Source of the DNA: Diorhabda sublineata
Lineage: Eukaryota > Arthropoda > Insecta > Coleoptera > Chrysomelidae
Direction of reading: 5' to 3'
DNA: 64,000 bases
NCBI RefSeq assembly: GCF_026230105.1
Contig: NC_079476.1
Coordinates: 12,104,709 to 12,168,708 of the forward strand
Part shown: in pieces, positions 47,037 to 58,590 of the stretch
Numbering within the stretch: the first letter of the stretch is position 1
Layout of the letters: the number at the start of each line of letters is the position of its first letter
Translations under genes and position numbers: made by a program
Notes under the pieces: generated by a model
Seen by the model: only the letters and a program-made list of their open reading frames with translations
Database searches by the model: none
What the model was told of the DNA's origin: nothing

Positions 47037-50000
47037 ATGGCCGACAGAAGAGACGATTTTGCGTTGCCGATATTTGATGGTAAAGATTGGACCAAATGGA
47101 AATTTAGATTAATGCTAGTTTTGGAGAGTAAAAATTGCATAAATGTAATTAATGAAAAAATACCAGAGGGAATAGAAGAAGAGGCACAGGGAACAAATTG
47201 GAAAAGAAATGATGTCAAAGCAAGATCTCTAATAGTACAAGGTGTGTCAAATGCTCAACTTGAACTAATTATCAACGAAAAAACAGCATCTGATATGATC
47301 CAAAAATTGAATTCAATATATGAACCAACAGCATTGAAGGTAATCGCAAAAAGAAAATTATTAGAATTAAAAATGAAAGAAGATGATGATGCTAAAGAAT
47401 TCTTAACGAGATTCGAACAACATATAAATGAATTACGAAGTACAGGAGAACAAATATCAGAAGATGACCACCTTAATTATCTATTACTTACTCTCCCAGA
47501 AACCTATGACAATTTAATAGATATTGTAGATGCATTGCCTCCTAATCAAAGAACTGTAGAATATGTTAAGTCAAAGTTACTCATAGATTTCAAGAAGAAT
47601 CCAATTAAAGAGAATAATACACAAGTATTTAACTCACGAGCAATAAACAGAGGAAATCATGTAAAAAATTATGATGAACAGAATGGTATGAAAAAATGCT
47701 TCAAATATGGACATATGGGTCATATACAGAGATTTTGTACAAGTTATCGCAATACAAGAGGTCACGGGGACCGTAGAGGATCTTTTAGAGGCAGAGGAAG
47801 ATACAGAGAAGAAGCAAGCAGTTCTAACTCGACAGGAAATTTTGCAGATGCACAAGAATACAACTCTTTTCAGGTAACAGTCATGAATTCGGAGAAAGAT
47901 GTAACAGAAGCAAAAGAAAAAATAACATGGCTTCTAGACAGCGGATGCAGCGATCATATTGTTAATAAAGAGACTTATTTTAACGAGATGAGAGAATTAA
48001 AAAAAACAGTAAACATTAAGGTAGGTGACGGTCATATAATAAAAGCCCTGGCTATAGGGACAATAGTAGTAATTTTTACTGTAGGTGATAAAGAAATCAA
48101 AACACATATTAAAAATTGCTATTTTGCACCAGAAATGTCAAAAAACTTATAAAGTATGTCAAAAATAACTGATAATGGCAATAAAATTTGGGCTCAGCAG
48201 AATTATTTGAAAATTCTAAACAAAAATGATGAAACTATTGCATTAGCTGAAAAGAGAGGAAACCTATATGAACTAAATGGTAATATAGTTTTAGAAATTG
48301 AATCCAATGTTTGTAATGTTGTAAAAGAAAAGGAAAGATGGCACAAAAGGTTAGGTCACATAAATTTTAAAAATCTCTCAATTATGTGTAAAAATAATGT
48401 TTGTGAAGGTTTACCCAGTTCATTAGAAAATACACTTATTCAATGTGAAACATGTTTATTGTCAAAAATGACAAACTTGAAATTTAACAACAATAGAAAG
48501 AAAGCTAAGGATACTTGTGAAATAATACATACATACATACATGTTAATGGCACAATTACCCAGCAAGGTTTCAAAGGTGAAAGATACTTTGTATCTTTTA
48601 TTGATGACTTTAGCAAATTTGTTATGACATATTGTATACAGTCTAAGGATGAAGTTTTTAGTTGCTTTAAACATTGTGTGAATCTAATTCAAAATCAAAC
48701 TGCCCATAAAATTAAAGAAATTAGATGTGACCGGGGCAAAGAATATTTGAATAAAAATTTGTACGAATTTACAAAAGAAAATGGTATTTGGCTAAGACCA
48801 AGTCCTAGCTATACACATGAATTAAATGGGGTAGCTGAAAGATACAACAGAAGTTTAATGAATACTGCAAGATGCTTGTTAACAGATACTAACCTAGATA
48901 AAAAATACTGGCCCGAGTGTATAAAAACTGCCACATATCTTAGTAATAGAGTAACTAAACACAATGATTTCAATAAAACCCCGTATGAATTGTTTTTAGG
49001 TAGAAAACCAAATGTTTCAAACTTGAGAGTTTATGGCAGTACAGCTTTTGTAAGGATTAGTGAAACAAATAGGCATTCAAAATTAGAACCCAAATCAGAA
49101 AAAGGTATTTTGATAGGGTACTGTGATATGGGCTATCGAATCTTAGTAAATGATAAAATAGTTGAGAACAAGATGAAAAGTGCATAAAAATATCGAATGA
49201 TCTGAATAACAATAGTGTAATTGAAGTGAGGAAGATTGATGAACAAGAAAGAGATAATTAAGTGAATGAGAATGATAGAAAATTGAATGATAATTCAGAG
49301 AGTGAAGTGTTGAATGAGCAAAATGAGTCCAGTGGCAAAATTCCGGATAATAGACCTAAAAGAGAAGAAAAAAAACCTGCTTGGCATAATGACTACATAG
49401 TAGATGCATATTTTTCCAATGTTTCAATCCCAAACACATATAATGAAGCTATAGAGTCGAATGAAAAAATCTTCTGGCAAAAAGCTATGGAAAAGGAAAT
49501 AAATTGTCTAAATGAAAACCAAACATGGGACTTGATAGATATACATGAAGTACCTGAAGATAAAAATATTATAAAACTGAAGTGGATTTACAAAGTGAAG
49601 TCAGATAATACATTTAAAGCTAGATTAGTTGCTCTCGGTTATCAGCAACCAAAAAGTTTAGAAGAAGAAATATACTCGCCTGTTGCTAAAATGCCCACAC
49701 TAAAAACCTTGCTGTCAGAGCATGTAACAGAGGTTGGTACATTCATCAAATGGACGTACAAACAGCCTTCTTGAATGGGAAAATAAATTCTGAAATATAT
49801 TTACACCAACCTGAAGGATTTCAGTGCAACGAAAACATGGTTTGTAAATTGAATAAAGCCCTATATGGACTACGAGAAAGCTCAAGAGCATGGTATGACT
49901 GCTTTCATGAATATATGATTTCTTTAAATTTTAAAAATTCTAAGTATGACAGTTGTCTATATTTTAATATGAATGAAAACCTTGTGTATATTATTTTGTA

Positions 50001-50940
50001 TGTTGATGACTTAATTCTATGTAGCGAAAATGTTGAAAAACTGAATGAGATAAAACTAAATTTGAACAAAAAATTCAAAATGAAAAATTTTGGACAGATC
50101 AAAAATTATCTTGGGATGGATATCGACTACAACAGACAGGAAAAGCGTATGAGTATAAGTCAGACTAAATATATTGAAATTACAGCAGAAAAATACAACG
50201 CATGTGAAAGCAAAAATTTTAAAACGCCAATCGAAATCAATTTAAAGCTAAGCCCAGCTGATACATGTGCAGAAAATATACAGTATAGAAATTTGATAGG
50301 TGCCCTGTTATATATTAGTCAGGGCACTCGTCCTGATATCGCCTACGCAGTCAATTACCTGAGTGGTTTTCAGAATAGTTACTCGAGCACTCACTATAAA
50401 TATGCCATAAGAATTTTGAAATACTTGTATTATACCAAAAATTTGAAACTTAATTTTGATTCATCAAACAGTATACCTATTGATTGCTATGTTGACGCTG
50501 ATTGGGCAAGTGACATTGTTGACCGAAAATCACGAAGCGGTATTTTTATCAGAGTTTTAGGTAATCCAGTTTTGTGGATATCACGAAAACAAAAGGTAGT
50601 TACTAGGTCGTCTTGCCACGCAGAGTACATCGCTTTAACTGAAGCTACAGATGAAGTGCTTTTCTTGTTAGGCATCGTTAAAGATTTACAAATTAAAGTA
50701 AATCATCCTATTGAAATATTTGAAGACAATTCATCAGCTAGGCATATGGCCAATAATGGGAATTTTTCAAAAAACAGTAAGCACATAGATGTTGGGTATC
50801 ACTATGTACATGATTATGTTAAAAAGGGAACAATAAAGGTAACAAAAACTTCATCTGAAGATCAATTGGCAGACATTTTAACCAAAGCGCTAAGTGTCAT
50901 AAGATTTGAAAAATTAAGACAACTGTTAAGTATATGTTAA
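47037..50940 (+). pseudogene. Copia-1 copy C Gag-Pol, defective
   Basis: Gag (MADRRDDFALPIFDGK) is intact through the 83-codon segment deleted in copy A. The zinc knuckle again has Tyr for Cys (CFKYGHMGHIQRFC), and protease reads LLDSGCSDH. A private nonsense TAA at 48149-48151 (TTA in copy A) stops the frame after EMSKN-L. The next frame (48156-49187) holds the pre-integrase domain (RLGHINFKNL, CETCLLSKM) and integrase with the (TACA)n-altered first-Asp region. A stop after 49187 and another near 49261 precede the RT N-terminal part (49262-49774). A frameshift shared with copy A then leads to RT/RNase H (49750-50940, 396 codons, YVDD at 49999-50010, YVDADWASD). Confidence 0.92.
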
Positions 50941-50996
50941 ATAGTATTAAGTATATATGGTATGTTATGAGTGTTGCTTCTATAAGTAAGGAGGTG

Positions 50997-51250
50997 TGTT
51001 GATTCTCAGATACTTATTGAAGCAACTCTATTCATCATTGTCTATGTTCTCTGTCCTGTGCGCGAGAAAAACAAACTAACAATACGTGACAGCTAGGAGG
51101 GTGAACGAGATGAACGAAGCAAGCAAAAAGAATGTCAGACGTCAGAAGTTATGGCCAGAGCACTTTTTAGACAAATGATAGTCTTTGAACATTTTCTTAT
51201 ATAGAAGTTAATAAATATAAAAACTATCCACGTTATTCATTATTTTAACA
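50997..51250 (+). repeat. Copia-1 copy C 3' LTR with polypurine tract
   Basis: Preceded by AAGTAAGGAGG (50984-50994). 254 bp, followed by AAATG. Confidence 0.92.
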
Positions 51251-52220
51251 AAATGATTATGTAGTAGACTTTTTAATAAGTAATGATGAGAAGGAATTTT
51301 CTTATGTGTTTTATTGTAGTTTCCAATATTTTATTGTGGTCTTAAATTTAAATATATTTTAGTTGTTCACAGCAATTTATTAAGGAAGATTGTTTCCTGT
51401 TTGGAAAATATTTTATTTCAATGAATAAATACTATACAATTTCTTATTAAGAACCTTTTATTTCGGGAAGAAAAAATGGACACTCAAATCATTTGTCAAG
51501 GAAATCATACTTCTTAGGAATAGATAGATACAATTAGATGATATATTTTTGTTATAACATTGTAAAAAACATGTTTTTCATGAAAAATTATGAGAGTAGA
51601 AACAGTTTTAAAAACAAATTATCAAAGTTGTGAGTATCCAATTTTTGAATCAACTGAAAGGAAATTTCTAAGAAATTCAATTAAAACCCCAGAATGGTTC
51701 CATCGCCTTCTAATTATCATCACTTGATACCCTTAACAATCTCATACAGTGTACCAAGTTTGATATTTTTTAACTAAAAGGTTGTGAAGAAATCATTTTT
51801 TTTTCCAAATTTAGTGCCTTACTTTGAGGTAAGTTACCTTCGATCATCATATTTTGCTCTGTATCGGTTCTTATGCTAGAGATATTTTCAATACTCATGT
51901 ATTCATCATCGTGGACTGAAATTATGGCCTAAGTACAAAATTTGCCTGTACTGTCTAGTATTTCCGGTTGCGTGATATGAATTATAATACTATAATCAAT
52001 AGAGATATCTAGCATTTTATTGTATTCTAATAATTGCGTGTACAAATCGATTCATGTTTAACAATTAAAAAATATTTTATTTTAACATTCAATATTTTCA
52101 TGAATAAATTGAATAATAATTATAATAATTCTAAATCATAACGCAATACTCTGGTTAGTAAGTTATAGGCTTAACAACAATAACATTGTAAATATAATTA
52201 TCAATAAATTTGAAAGAATT
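51251..52220. other. Right flank of Copia-1 site, no gene recognised
   Basis: Same as 19390-20355 in unit 2, with small length differences in A and T runs. Confidence 0.6.
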
Positions 52221-52798
52221 ATGATAGAAGATACATTTTTATTGAAAAATATTTACAAAGTTGGTAGTATTATTGGCTTATATCCTTCTAAAACTGGCAA
52301 TATATTCATACAATCAATAATAATCATATGTTTGAATTTATTCCCTGGAACTTCAGTTTTTGATTTTATTCTACAAGATATAAGCACTTTCACATCATAT
52401 CATAGAATACTATCACATTTTTGAATGATTTCACACAAGCTTACACTCTTTCATGTATATTATTGTGTTTTTATCATTAATTCTGAACATTAAAAATTTT
52501 TTTCAAACATTTTTCAAGTTTAAGCAGAAATATGGGGAGATGTTACGTTTCTCTATATACTTTTATATTAAAAAGACTTTTTTGGGTTTTATTTATGTTT
52601 GGGGGACTGGGAAATTTCATTTCCCTTTTCGGAGTATTTTCCTCATTTGTACTGCTAAGTTGGATGATTATGTATATTATAAAGGTGATATATACTGCTT
52701 CTGTGATAGAAACATTAACACTTGTCAAACATAAACTTATTTATTGCCTTTTCATCTATATATTCAAACATTTTAGCAAGTATATTGTCTCTTCCTAG
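52221..52798 (+). pseudogene. Hydrophobic membrane-protein-like frames (unit 3 copy)
   Basis: Same frames as at 20356-20933. Weak resemblance to a chemoreceptor remnant only. Confidence 0.25.
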
Positions 52799-53104
52799 TG
52801 CTTCTCATCTTCTTATTCCATCTTCCATCAATTGCTCTTTCTTTAGCTTCTTGATATCTCTATTATTATCTTTTTCTATCTCTCTTCTTTGATTTTCACT
52901 TTCATAAGCTCCTTGAAATATTTGCTCTATCTCTCTATTTCTTTAGTTTTCTGCGTGATTATATTTTCTTCACCGTCTTTTATATACTATTATATTAATT
53001 TTCTTTTTCTTGCAATCAGTTCAAAAATTTTTACAATCTCTAATAATATCAAAAATCACCAGAAATCTTAATTAATTATTCTCCAGACGATGAATACATA
53101 AGTA

Positions 53105-53527
53105 TTCGAAAGCTTGGAAAATATATTGAAGTTAGTCCACTTTGGTGTTTTCTTGCCCCGTTCCCAACAAAACTCATACATTGAACGAAACAATAGATAT
53201 CAAACTTGCTCACTTATCTGGAACTGTTTCTATGAAATTATTTGTTTCTTGCTGCGAAGGACTTTGTCTTTTTTCAAGAATGCCTCTAGTTTCAGGTTTA
53301 GTTTTAGATACTTGGGAATATCAACATTATGCACAATAGATAAAGTAGTTCTCAACATTGAGTACTATGTCCACAAAGTCGGACTTTGCATTTTTAATGA
53401 AAATTCATTCATATAGGTCAGAAGTACATTCTCAGAAAACGAACTTTTTATTTGTTTCCTTTGTCTTTTAGCTTTTAGCATCTTCTATTATTTCTGGAGG
53501 CCTAGTTCTAAAATCACTAGAATCCAT
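53105..53527 (-). pseudogene. Crypton-type tyrosine recombinase fragment (unit 3, internally deleted)
   Basis: Starts MDSSDFRT-like at 53527 but loses roughly 100 bp (the SRVRYQCAYDQF segment) at the junction TTTGTCTTTTAGC near 53468. The downstream part matches unit 2. Confidence 0.62.
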
Positions 53528-53623
53528 TTTTGGCCAGCACAATACTCACAATTTTAAAAAATAACTGCTTGGGTGTTTGACAATTAATACTATAGCCTAC
53601 TTTATATAATTGTGCATCCTACA

Positions 53624-54672
53624 AATTTAACAAGATTATTGGATTACCTGTACTTATGTATAGTCTTTGTAAGTATGAAAAACCGTACGTCTGAATAAGT
53701 TATAAGTGGTGAGGTTCTAAAGTTCACTTTCTATAATAATTCCATAATAATTAATTTTATTCTGCTAATAGGGCTAGTATCTAGACGAGTGATTCTCAGC
53801 CACTGTGCCTCGAGATTTTCGAAATGTGCCGCCTAATTTTATGGTTGCAAATAATAAAATTCAATAAACCACAAAAAATATGGAAAGTAGAGCTCAGGAT
53901 AAAGATCTAAATTCGAAGGATTTTGATAACTAAAATGAATACGCACCCGATGTAAGTTCTATGACGGCGAAATTATATCTTAACTGGTCATAATAAAGTC
54001 ATAGTTCAAGAAACGAGTGGACTTGGTTATCACGTGCTGATCATTCAGTTAGCATAATGGCCACCTTATTTTTCGGTTGCAACTCATATTAGACGAAAGT
54101 TGATCAAAAGTGTCCACCTCTCCTTTGGTTTGACAATAATCATTGGTTTATCATTTTCTTTGGAAATATCCGCCCTCTACTGCAGTGTGGGAGTAATAAT
54201 ACACTTTTATTTTCTCTTGACTTGTACAAGATCAATGTTTCACTGTGGTCAAAACAAAACATTCAAGATTTAGTATTTCTGCCTTTCATTTGTAATATCT
54301 CTGGAGGTATCTCTCTCTTTTTTTCTTACTGTTCCTAAGATAGTAAGTTTATATGGCTACTTGTCTACTGTCTGTCAAAAAATGATGAATATTTCTACTA
54401 GCTATAGTACAGAAGTACAGAATGATAAAAAATAATATGGTATATGAGGTAAAATGAGGATATAATCATAAAACGATAATAAAATAATACTTTTGTCTGA
54501 AAACTTTTTTCGACAAATGCATAATTTATGAGTTATTAATTTTTTGTAAAAAATTTGACCTTTGCAGACCCTTATAAATTATTATTTTAAGAGGATAAAG
54601 ATATGAAAATGGTTTCTGTTTGGTTGCTTTGAGCAAGGTCGGACATATTCTAATCTATGTTGAAATTTTATA
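53624..54672. other. Single-copy AT-rich sequence, no gene recognised
   Basis: First sequence outside the array. No long open frame, repeat or RNA gene was recognised on either strand. Confidence 0.55.
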
Positions 54673-55490
54673 CAGGGTGTGTTCAAAGTTTAACTTCAGA
54701 AATATCAATTTCTTTATTTTTTTAATAGAACCACCCTCTATTTTAATGCTTTCAGGGGTAAAAAATAAGGCAAATTCATGAATACTTTCCTATACTTAAA
54801 CCCCTCCGCTACCAGATATTGAATGTTTTCTATAAATTTTTAGAGATGTAGGTTTGGTCTAAATTTAATTTTGACCCGTTGATACAAGCATTAAGAAATA
54901 AAAAAGTATTTTTCTTTATCTTTTCAAGGTGTGTGAAATAAATCATATACATTTGTATTTACCAATCCTATTCCAACTTACAGTCGTTTCCAAGATATTT
55001 GAGGTTATAAATTATCATCGTATTTTTTAACAAGTTTAAATTTTTTATATATACTTTTGGTAGGCTTTATAATAAATACATTTATTTAACTGATATCTGA
55101 GAATTTTAAAACAAAATTATTTCGACCGCTTGCCACAAGACGAATTAAATAAACTTTTTTTATTCATGACGGTTCTCCTGCTCACAACTCAACTGTCATA
55201 AATACATTTTTGGAAGAGCAATTTGAAGGTAGTTAGCAAATAATGGTCCTTTCTGGTGGCCCCTCGTTCTCCCAATATGACGCCTTTAGATTTTTTTATA
55301 TGGGGTCACATGAAACAAGAGGTTTACTCACAACTAGAGAAGATTGTGAGCTAAAAATTTGAAATTCGTTCAATTCCCTTTCTGAGGTGATGATAAGCCG
55401 TGCGACGAATGAAGTTGTTGGTGAAAAAAAAATGTATTGAAGTTCAAGGGAGCAAATTACTTTAAAACATCAGACTATTTTCCTTTGGCT
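54673..55490 (+). mobile_element. Degenerate mariner-like element with TACAGGGTGT end
   Basis: The left end TACAGGGTGTGTTCAAAG resembles the terminal motif of a common insect Tc1/mariner-related family. The middle is unrecognisable. At 55150-55400 the plus strand holds scattered transposase C-terminal pieces, including HDGSPAH-like, WPPRSPNMTPLDFFIWGHMK-like and EVYSQLEK residues in shifting frames, with Asn for the last catalytic Asp. Inactive. Confidence 0.6.
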
Positions 55491-55640
55491 TTTAACTTTT
55501 CATAAAATTGTGTACCATATCTTATTATTGTCACGAATGGTTTAATTTTTGACAAAATATTAATAACTAAATAATTAATAACAAAAAAAAAGGTTTCAGA
55601 CAAATATAACTTTTACATAGATTTCAAAAATGTATTAATA

Positions 55641-55801
<161 letters not shown>

Positions 55802-56208
55802 CAGTGCTTTTCAGATAAAAGTATCCACCTTTAATAACTTTTGTAATACTGGTATTTAGAAAAAATCCAAAAACACGTCAATTTATGTTGGAAGGGGCAA
55901 GCATTATGGCTTATTTAAACTTACTGGAAAAGCCACCCCCTCACCCCTAGCAGCATCCCCTTTATTTTTTTAAATTACTTTTCATATTTTTTATGTAAAA
56001 TTTGCATACTCCTCTTTGAGCTGATTTCAAAAATGTATAATACTTGTAGGTTTAAGTGGTTAGTTTATGAGATAAACAATTTTTCTTTTAAGAGCACAAA
56101 TTTTACTTATTATTTACTTTCACCTTATTTGCCTGTACTAAAATGGGTTGTACAACAGTTCAAACTCTTTAATCTTTTTAACTGTGCTATTTATTCTACT
56201 TAAAAAAT
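55802..56208 (+). mobile_element. Truncated left end of the Tc1/mariner-type transposon
   Basis: CAGTGCTTTTCAGATAAAAG and the next 400 bp match 56945-57350, the terminal repeat and 5' leader of the complete element, with few differences. The match stops at CTTAAAAAAT, where an errantivirus env fragment begins. It is preceded by TA. No transposase coding sequence is present. Confidence 0.9.
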
Positions 56209-56942
56209 CCAAAATTTTGGATTTGGAAAAGGTTACTTGTGAGCCCAGAAAGAGATAATACGTTAAAATATTATTAAATGTTGGGATTTGTTCTTCTTTA
56301 TAAATAGTATTTCAATATTCCATCATTTCTAAAATTTCTTGACTAGATATTACTGATCTATGAATCGTATTTAATTTAGAAAATGTTATTGCGTTTTCAA
56401 TATTATCAATCAATGTAATTAAACTTTGACAATCCAGATTAATCTGTGAAATTTTACTGTAAAATGTTATAAAATTATTCAAAGTTATTATTTTATTTTC
56501 TATCGAAATGTAAAATTTCTCTAAATTATCAGAAAGTTTTTGTTGATTGTACCATAGAATCGTAATCGATTTATTATAATGATCAATTAATTTTTTGTGT
56601 AACGATATTTGCAAATTTACTTCATGAATTATTTGTTTTTGATTTTGTTGTAAAACATTTATAGCATTATCATATCTTTCTTCGTCGTCTGAATCTAGAG
56701 TTCCAAAAAGCCATTTATCTATTTTGCCTACTGCATTTATTAATCCTCTTTTTAATCTGGATAAAAGTTCTCTGATTTTTTATCTAAAGTATTAATTAAA
56801 ATTTCTGTTCCACTTAGTGATTGTTCAGCTAAATTATGATATGAAATAGGATTTGTAGCGCTCGCTTGAGATAAATTATTTTTTAAACTATAATAAGATT
56901 GTTTTTAATTATTAATCTGTTTATGAATATATTCTAGGTCTA
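56209..56942 (-). pseudogene. Errantivirus-type env fragment, orphan
   Basis: On the minus strand from 56940: a frame with stops contains a furin-type basic site (KRGLINAVGKIDKWLFG), then DSDDEERYDNAINVLQQNQ, then an open 100-codon frame (56614-56312) with NIENAITFSKLNTIHRSVI and a stop. It ends with a segment NNILTYYLFLGSQVTFSK. This is the surface/transmembrane junction and N-terminal part of the fusion subunit of insect Gypsy (errantivirus) Env. It is broken by frameshifts and stops and has no transmembrane anchor. It is bounded by transposon sequence on both sides and is not the same segment as the env pieces in the array. Confidence 0.78.
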
Positions 56943-56944
56943 TA

Positions 56945-57180
56945 CAGTGCTTTTCAGATAAAAGTATCCACCTTTAATAACTTTTGTAATACTGGTATTT
57001 AGAAAAAATCCAAAAACACGTCAATTTATGTTTGAAGGGGCATGCATTATGGCTTATTTAAACTTACTGGAAAAGCCACCCCCTCACCCCTAGCAGCATC
57101 CCCTTTATTTTTTTAAATTACTTTTCATATTTTTTATGTAAAATTTGGATACTCCTCTTTGAGCTGATTTCAAAAATGTA
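56945..57180 (+). repeat. Left terminal inverted repeat (about 236 bp)
   Basis: Matches the reverse complement of 58591-58826 with few mismatches (for example TTTGAAGGGGCATGC here against a reverse complement of TTGGAAGGGGCACAAGC). It ends near TGATTTCAAAAATGT. Confidence 0.92.
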
Positions 57181-57459
57181 TAATACTTGTAGGTTAAAGT
57201 GGTTAGTTTATGAGATAAACAATTTTTCTTTTAAGAGCACAAATTTTACTTATTATTTACTTTCACCTTATTTGCCTGTACTAAAATGGGTTGTACAACA
57301 GTTCAAACTCTTTAATATTTTAACTGTGCTATTTATTCTACTTAAAAAATTCAAACAACAAAAAACTCTACTTTTTATTAAAGTTTGACATTGTCAGCTA
57401 GAATTTGTAGTCACTATTGATAGTGTAATTTGATACATTATCTATTTTGTTTCTCTGAA

Positions 57460-58539
57460 ATGGTTTACTCTTTGCAAGAAAGAATTGAAATTGTAGGTTT
57501 ATACTACCAAAATAATAATTGTGCAAGAGCTGCTGCTAGAATATTTAACGAATTACATGACGGAAGACATGCAACTCATAAGTATGTAATTCAACTGATG
57601 GAGAAATTTACCACAACAGGGTCTGTTTGCAATAAAGTGCATAAGCGAGAGGGACTCGTAAATAACGAAGCAATCCAAGTGGCAATTTTAGGGCAAGTCA
57701 ACTTAGAGGCTCAACAACCCCAATCGTTGTCAACAATAAGTAGAGCGATCGGTGTTTCATCTTCTACAGTTTTCCGAGTTCTACATAAATTCAAGTACCA
57801 CCCATACAAAGTTAAGTTGGTGCACGAGTTGAATGAAGATGATTTTGATCGTCGTCTAGAGTTTTGCGAATCAATGACGCAAATTATCAATAACAATCCA
57901 CAATTGTTGAACAATATTTGCTTTTCTGATGAATGCTCATGGTCATTAAATGGCTTAGTAAGTAGGCATAATTGTAGATATTGGGCTGAAAGTGATCCAC
58001 ATATTATGCGTGAATTCCATACACAACATCCCCAAAAGTTAAACGTTTGGTGTGGTATCCTAGGTGACCACATTGTCGGACCTTTCTTCATCAACGGAAA
58101 TTTAAATGGTGAATCATATCTTGAGTTACTCAGGGAAGGGATTGACCCACGTATTACAACAATAATAGAAAATGATGATAACCTTTCCGAAGATTTACTG
58201 GTATTTCAACAAGACGGAGCTCCCCCACACTATGCTATGCCTGTCCGACAATTTTTAAACGAAACATTCCCCGCTCGTTGGATAGGTAGAAGGGGGCAGA
58301 TGATGGAGTGGCCACCTAGGTCACCGGATTTAACACCCCTAGACTTCTTTTTATGGGGGTATTTAAAAACAAAAGTTTATGCTACCCAACCAGAATCTCT
58401 GGATGATTTACGAGAGAGGATAGAAAATGAATGTCGACAATTAAATCCAGGCGTATTAAGCAATGTCAGAAAGGCATTTCAAAATAGATTATACCATTGT
58501 ATGGAAGTGAATGGTACTCATTTTGAACACTTATTGTAA
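57460..58539 (+). CDS. Intact DDE/D transposase, Tc1/mariner superfamily
   Basis: A 359-residue protein from the ATG at 57460 (MVYSLQERIEIVGLYYQNNN); an in-frame ATG 30 bp upstream would add ten hydrophobic residues and is less likely. The N-terminal 60 or so residues resemble the DUF4817-type helix-turn-helix. A second helix-turn-helix follows (TISRAIGVSSSTVFRVLHK, residues 92-110). The catalytic core has FSDECSW (Asp157), FQQDGAPPHY (Asp252) and RSPDLTPLDFFLWGY (Asp290), giving 37 residues between the last two acidic residues. There is no stop or frameshift, unlike nearly all other coding sequence here. It should cut and rejoin its own element at TA sites. Whether it is expressed cannot be seen. 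Confidence 0.92.
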   Translation: MVYSLQERIEIVGLYYQNNNCARAAARIFNELHDGRHATHKYVIQLMEKFTTTGSVCNKVHKREGLVNNEAIQVAILGQVNLEAQQPQSLSTISRAIGVSSSTVFRVLHKFKYHPYKVKLVHELNEDDFDRRLEFCESMTQIINNNPQLLNNICFSDECSWSLNGLVSRHNCRYWAESDPHIMREFHTQHPQKLNVWCGILGDHIVGPFFINGNLNGESYLELLREGIDPRITTIIENDDNLSEDLLVFQQDGAPPHYAMPVRQFLNETFPARWIGRRGQMMEWPPRSPDLTPLDFFLWGYLKTKVYATQPESLDDLRERIENECRQLNPGVLSNVRKAFQNRLYHCMEVNGTHFEHLL

Positions 58540-58590
58540 CTTGATAATAAATAGCACAGTTAAAAAGATTAAAGAGTTTGAACTGTTGTA

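Larger units (their letters stand above)
46680..51250 (+). mobile_element. Copia-1, copy C, structurally complete
   Basis: 4.57 kb with two 254-bp LTRs (TGTT/AACA ends), AAATG on both sides (46675-46679 and 51251-51255), primer site and polypurine tract. The LTRs differ at about five positions. It is the best-preserved copy of the family here, but its coding region has a nonsense codon and at least one frameshift. Confidence 0.95.
46063..53623. repeat. Compound tandem repeat, unit 3 (partial, right edge of array)
   Basis: Contains the left fragment, full Copia-1, right flank and Crypton remnant. It then stops matching at TGCATCCTAC (53623), exactly where units 1 and 2 switch into truncated Copia-2. 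Beyond it the sequence is single-copy. Confidence 0.92.

Noticed and set aside
53760..53850. Similarity of GATTCTCAGCCACTGTGCC to hAT-type nonautonomous ends
   Set aside because: Only a short resemblance, with no matching inverted end or 8-bp target duplication.
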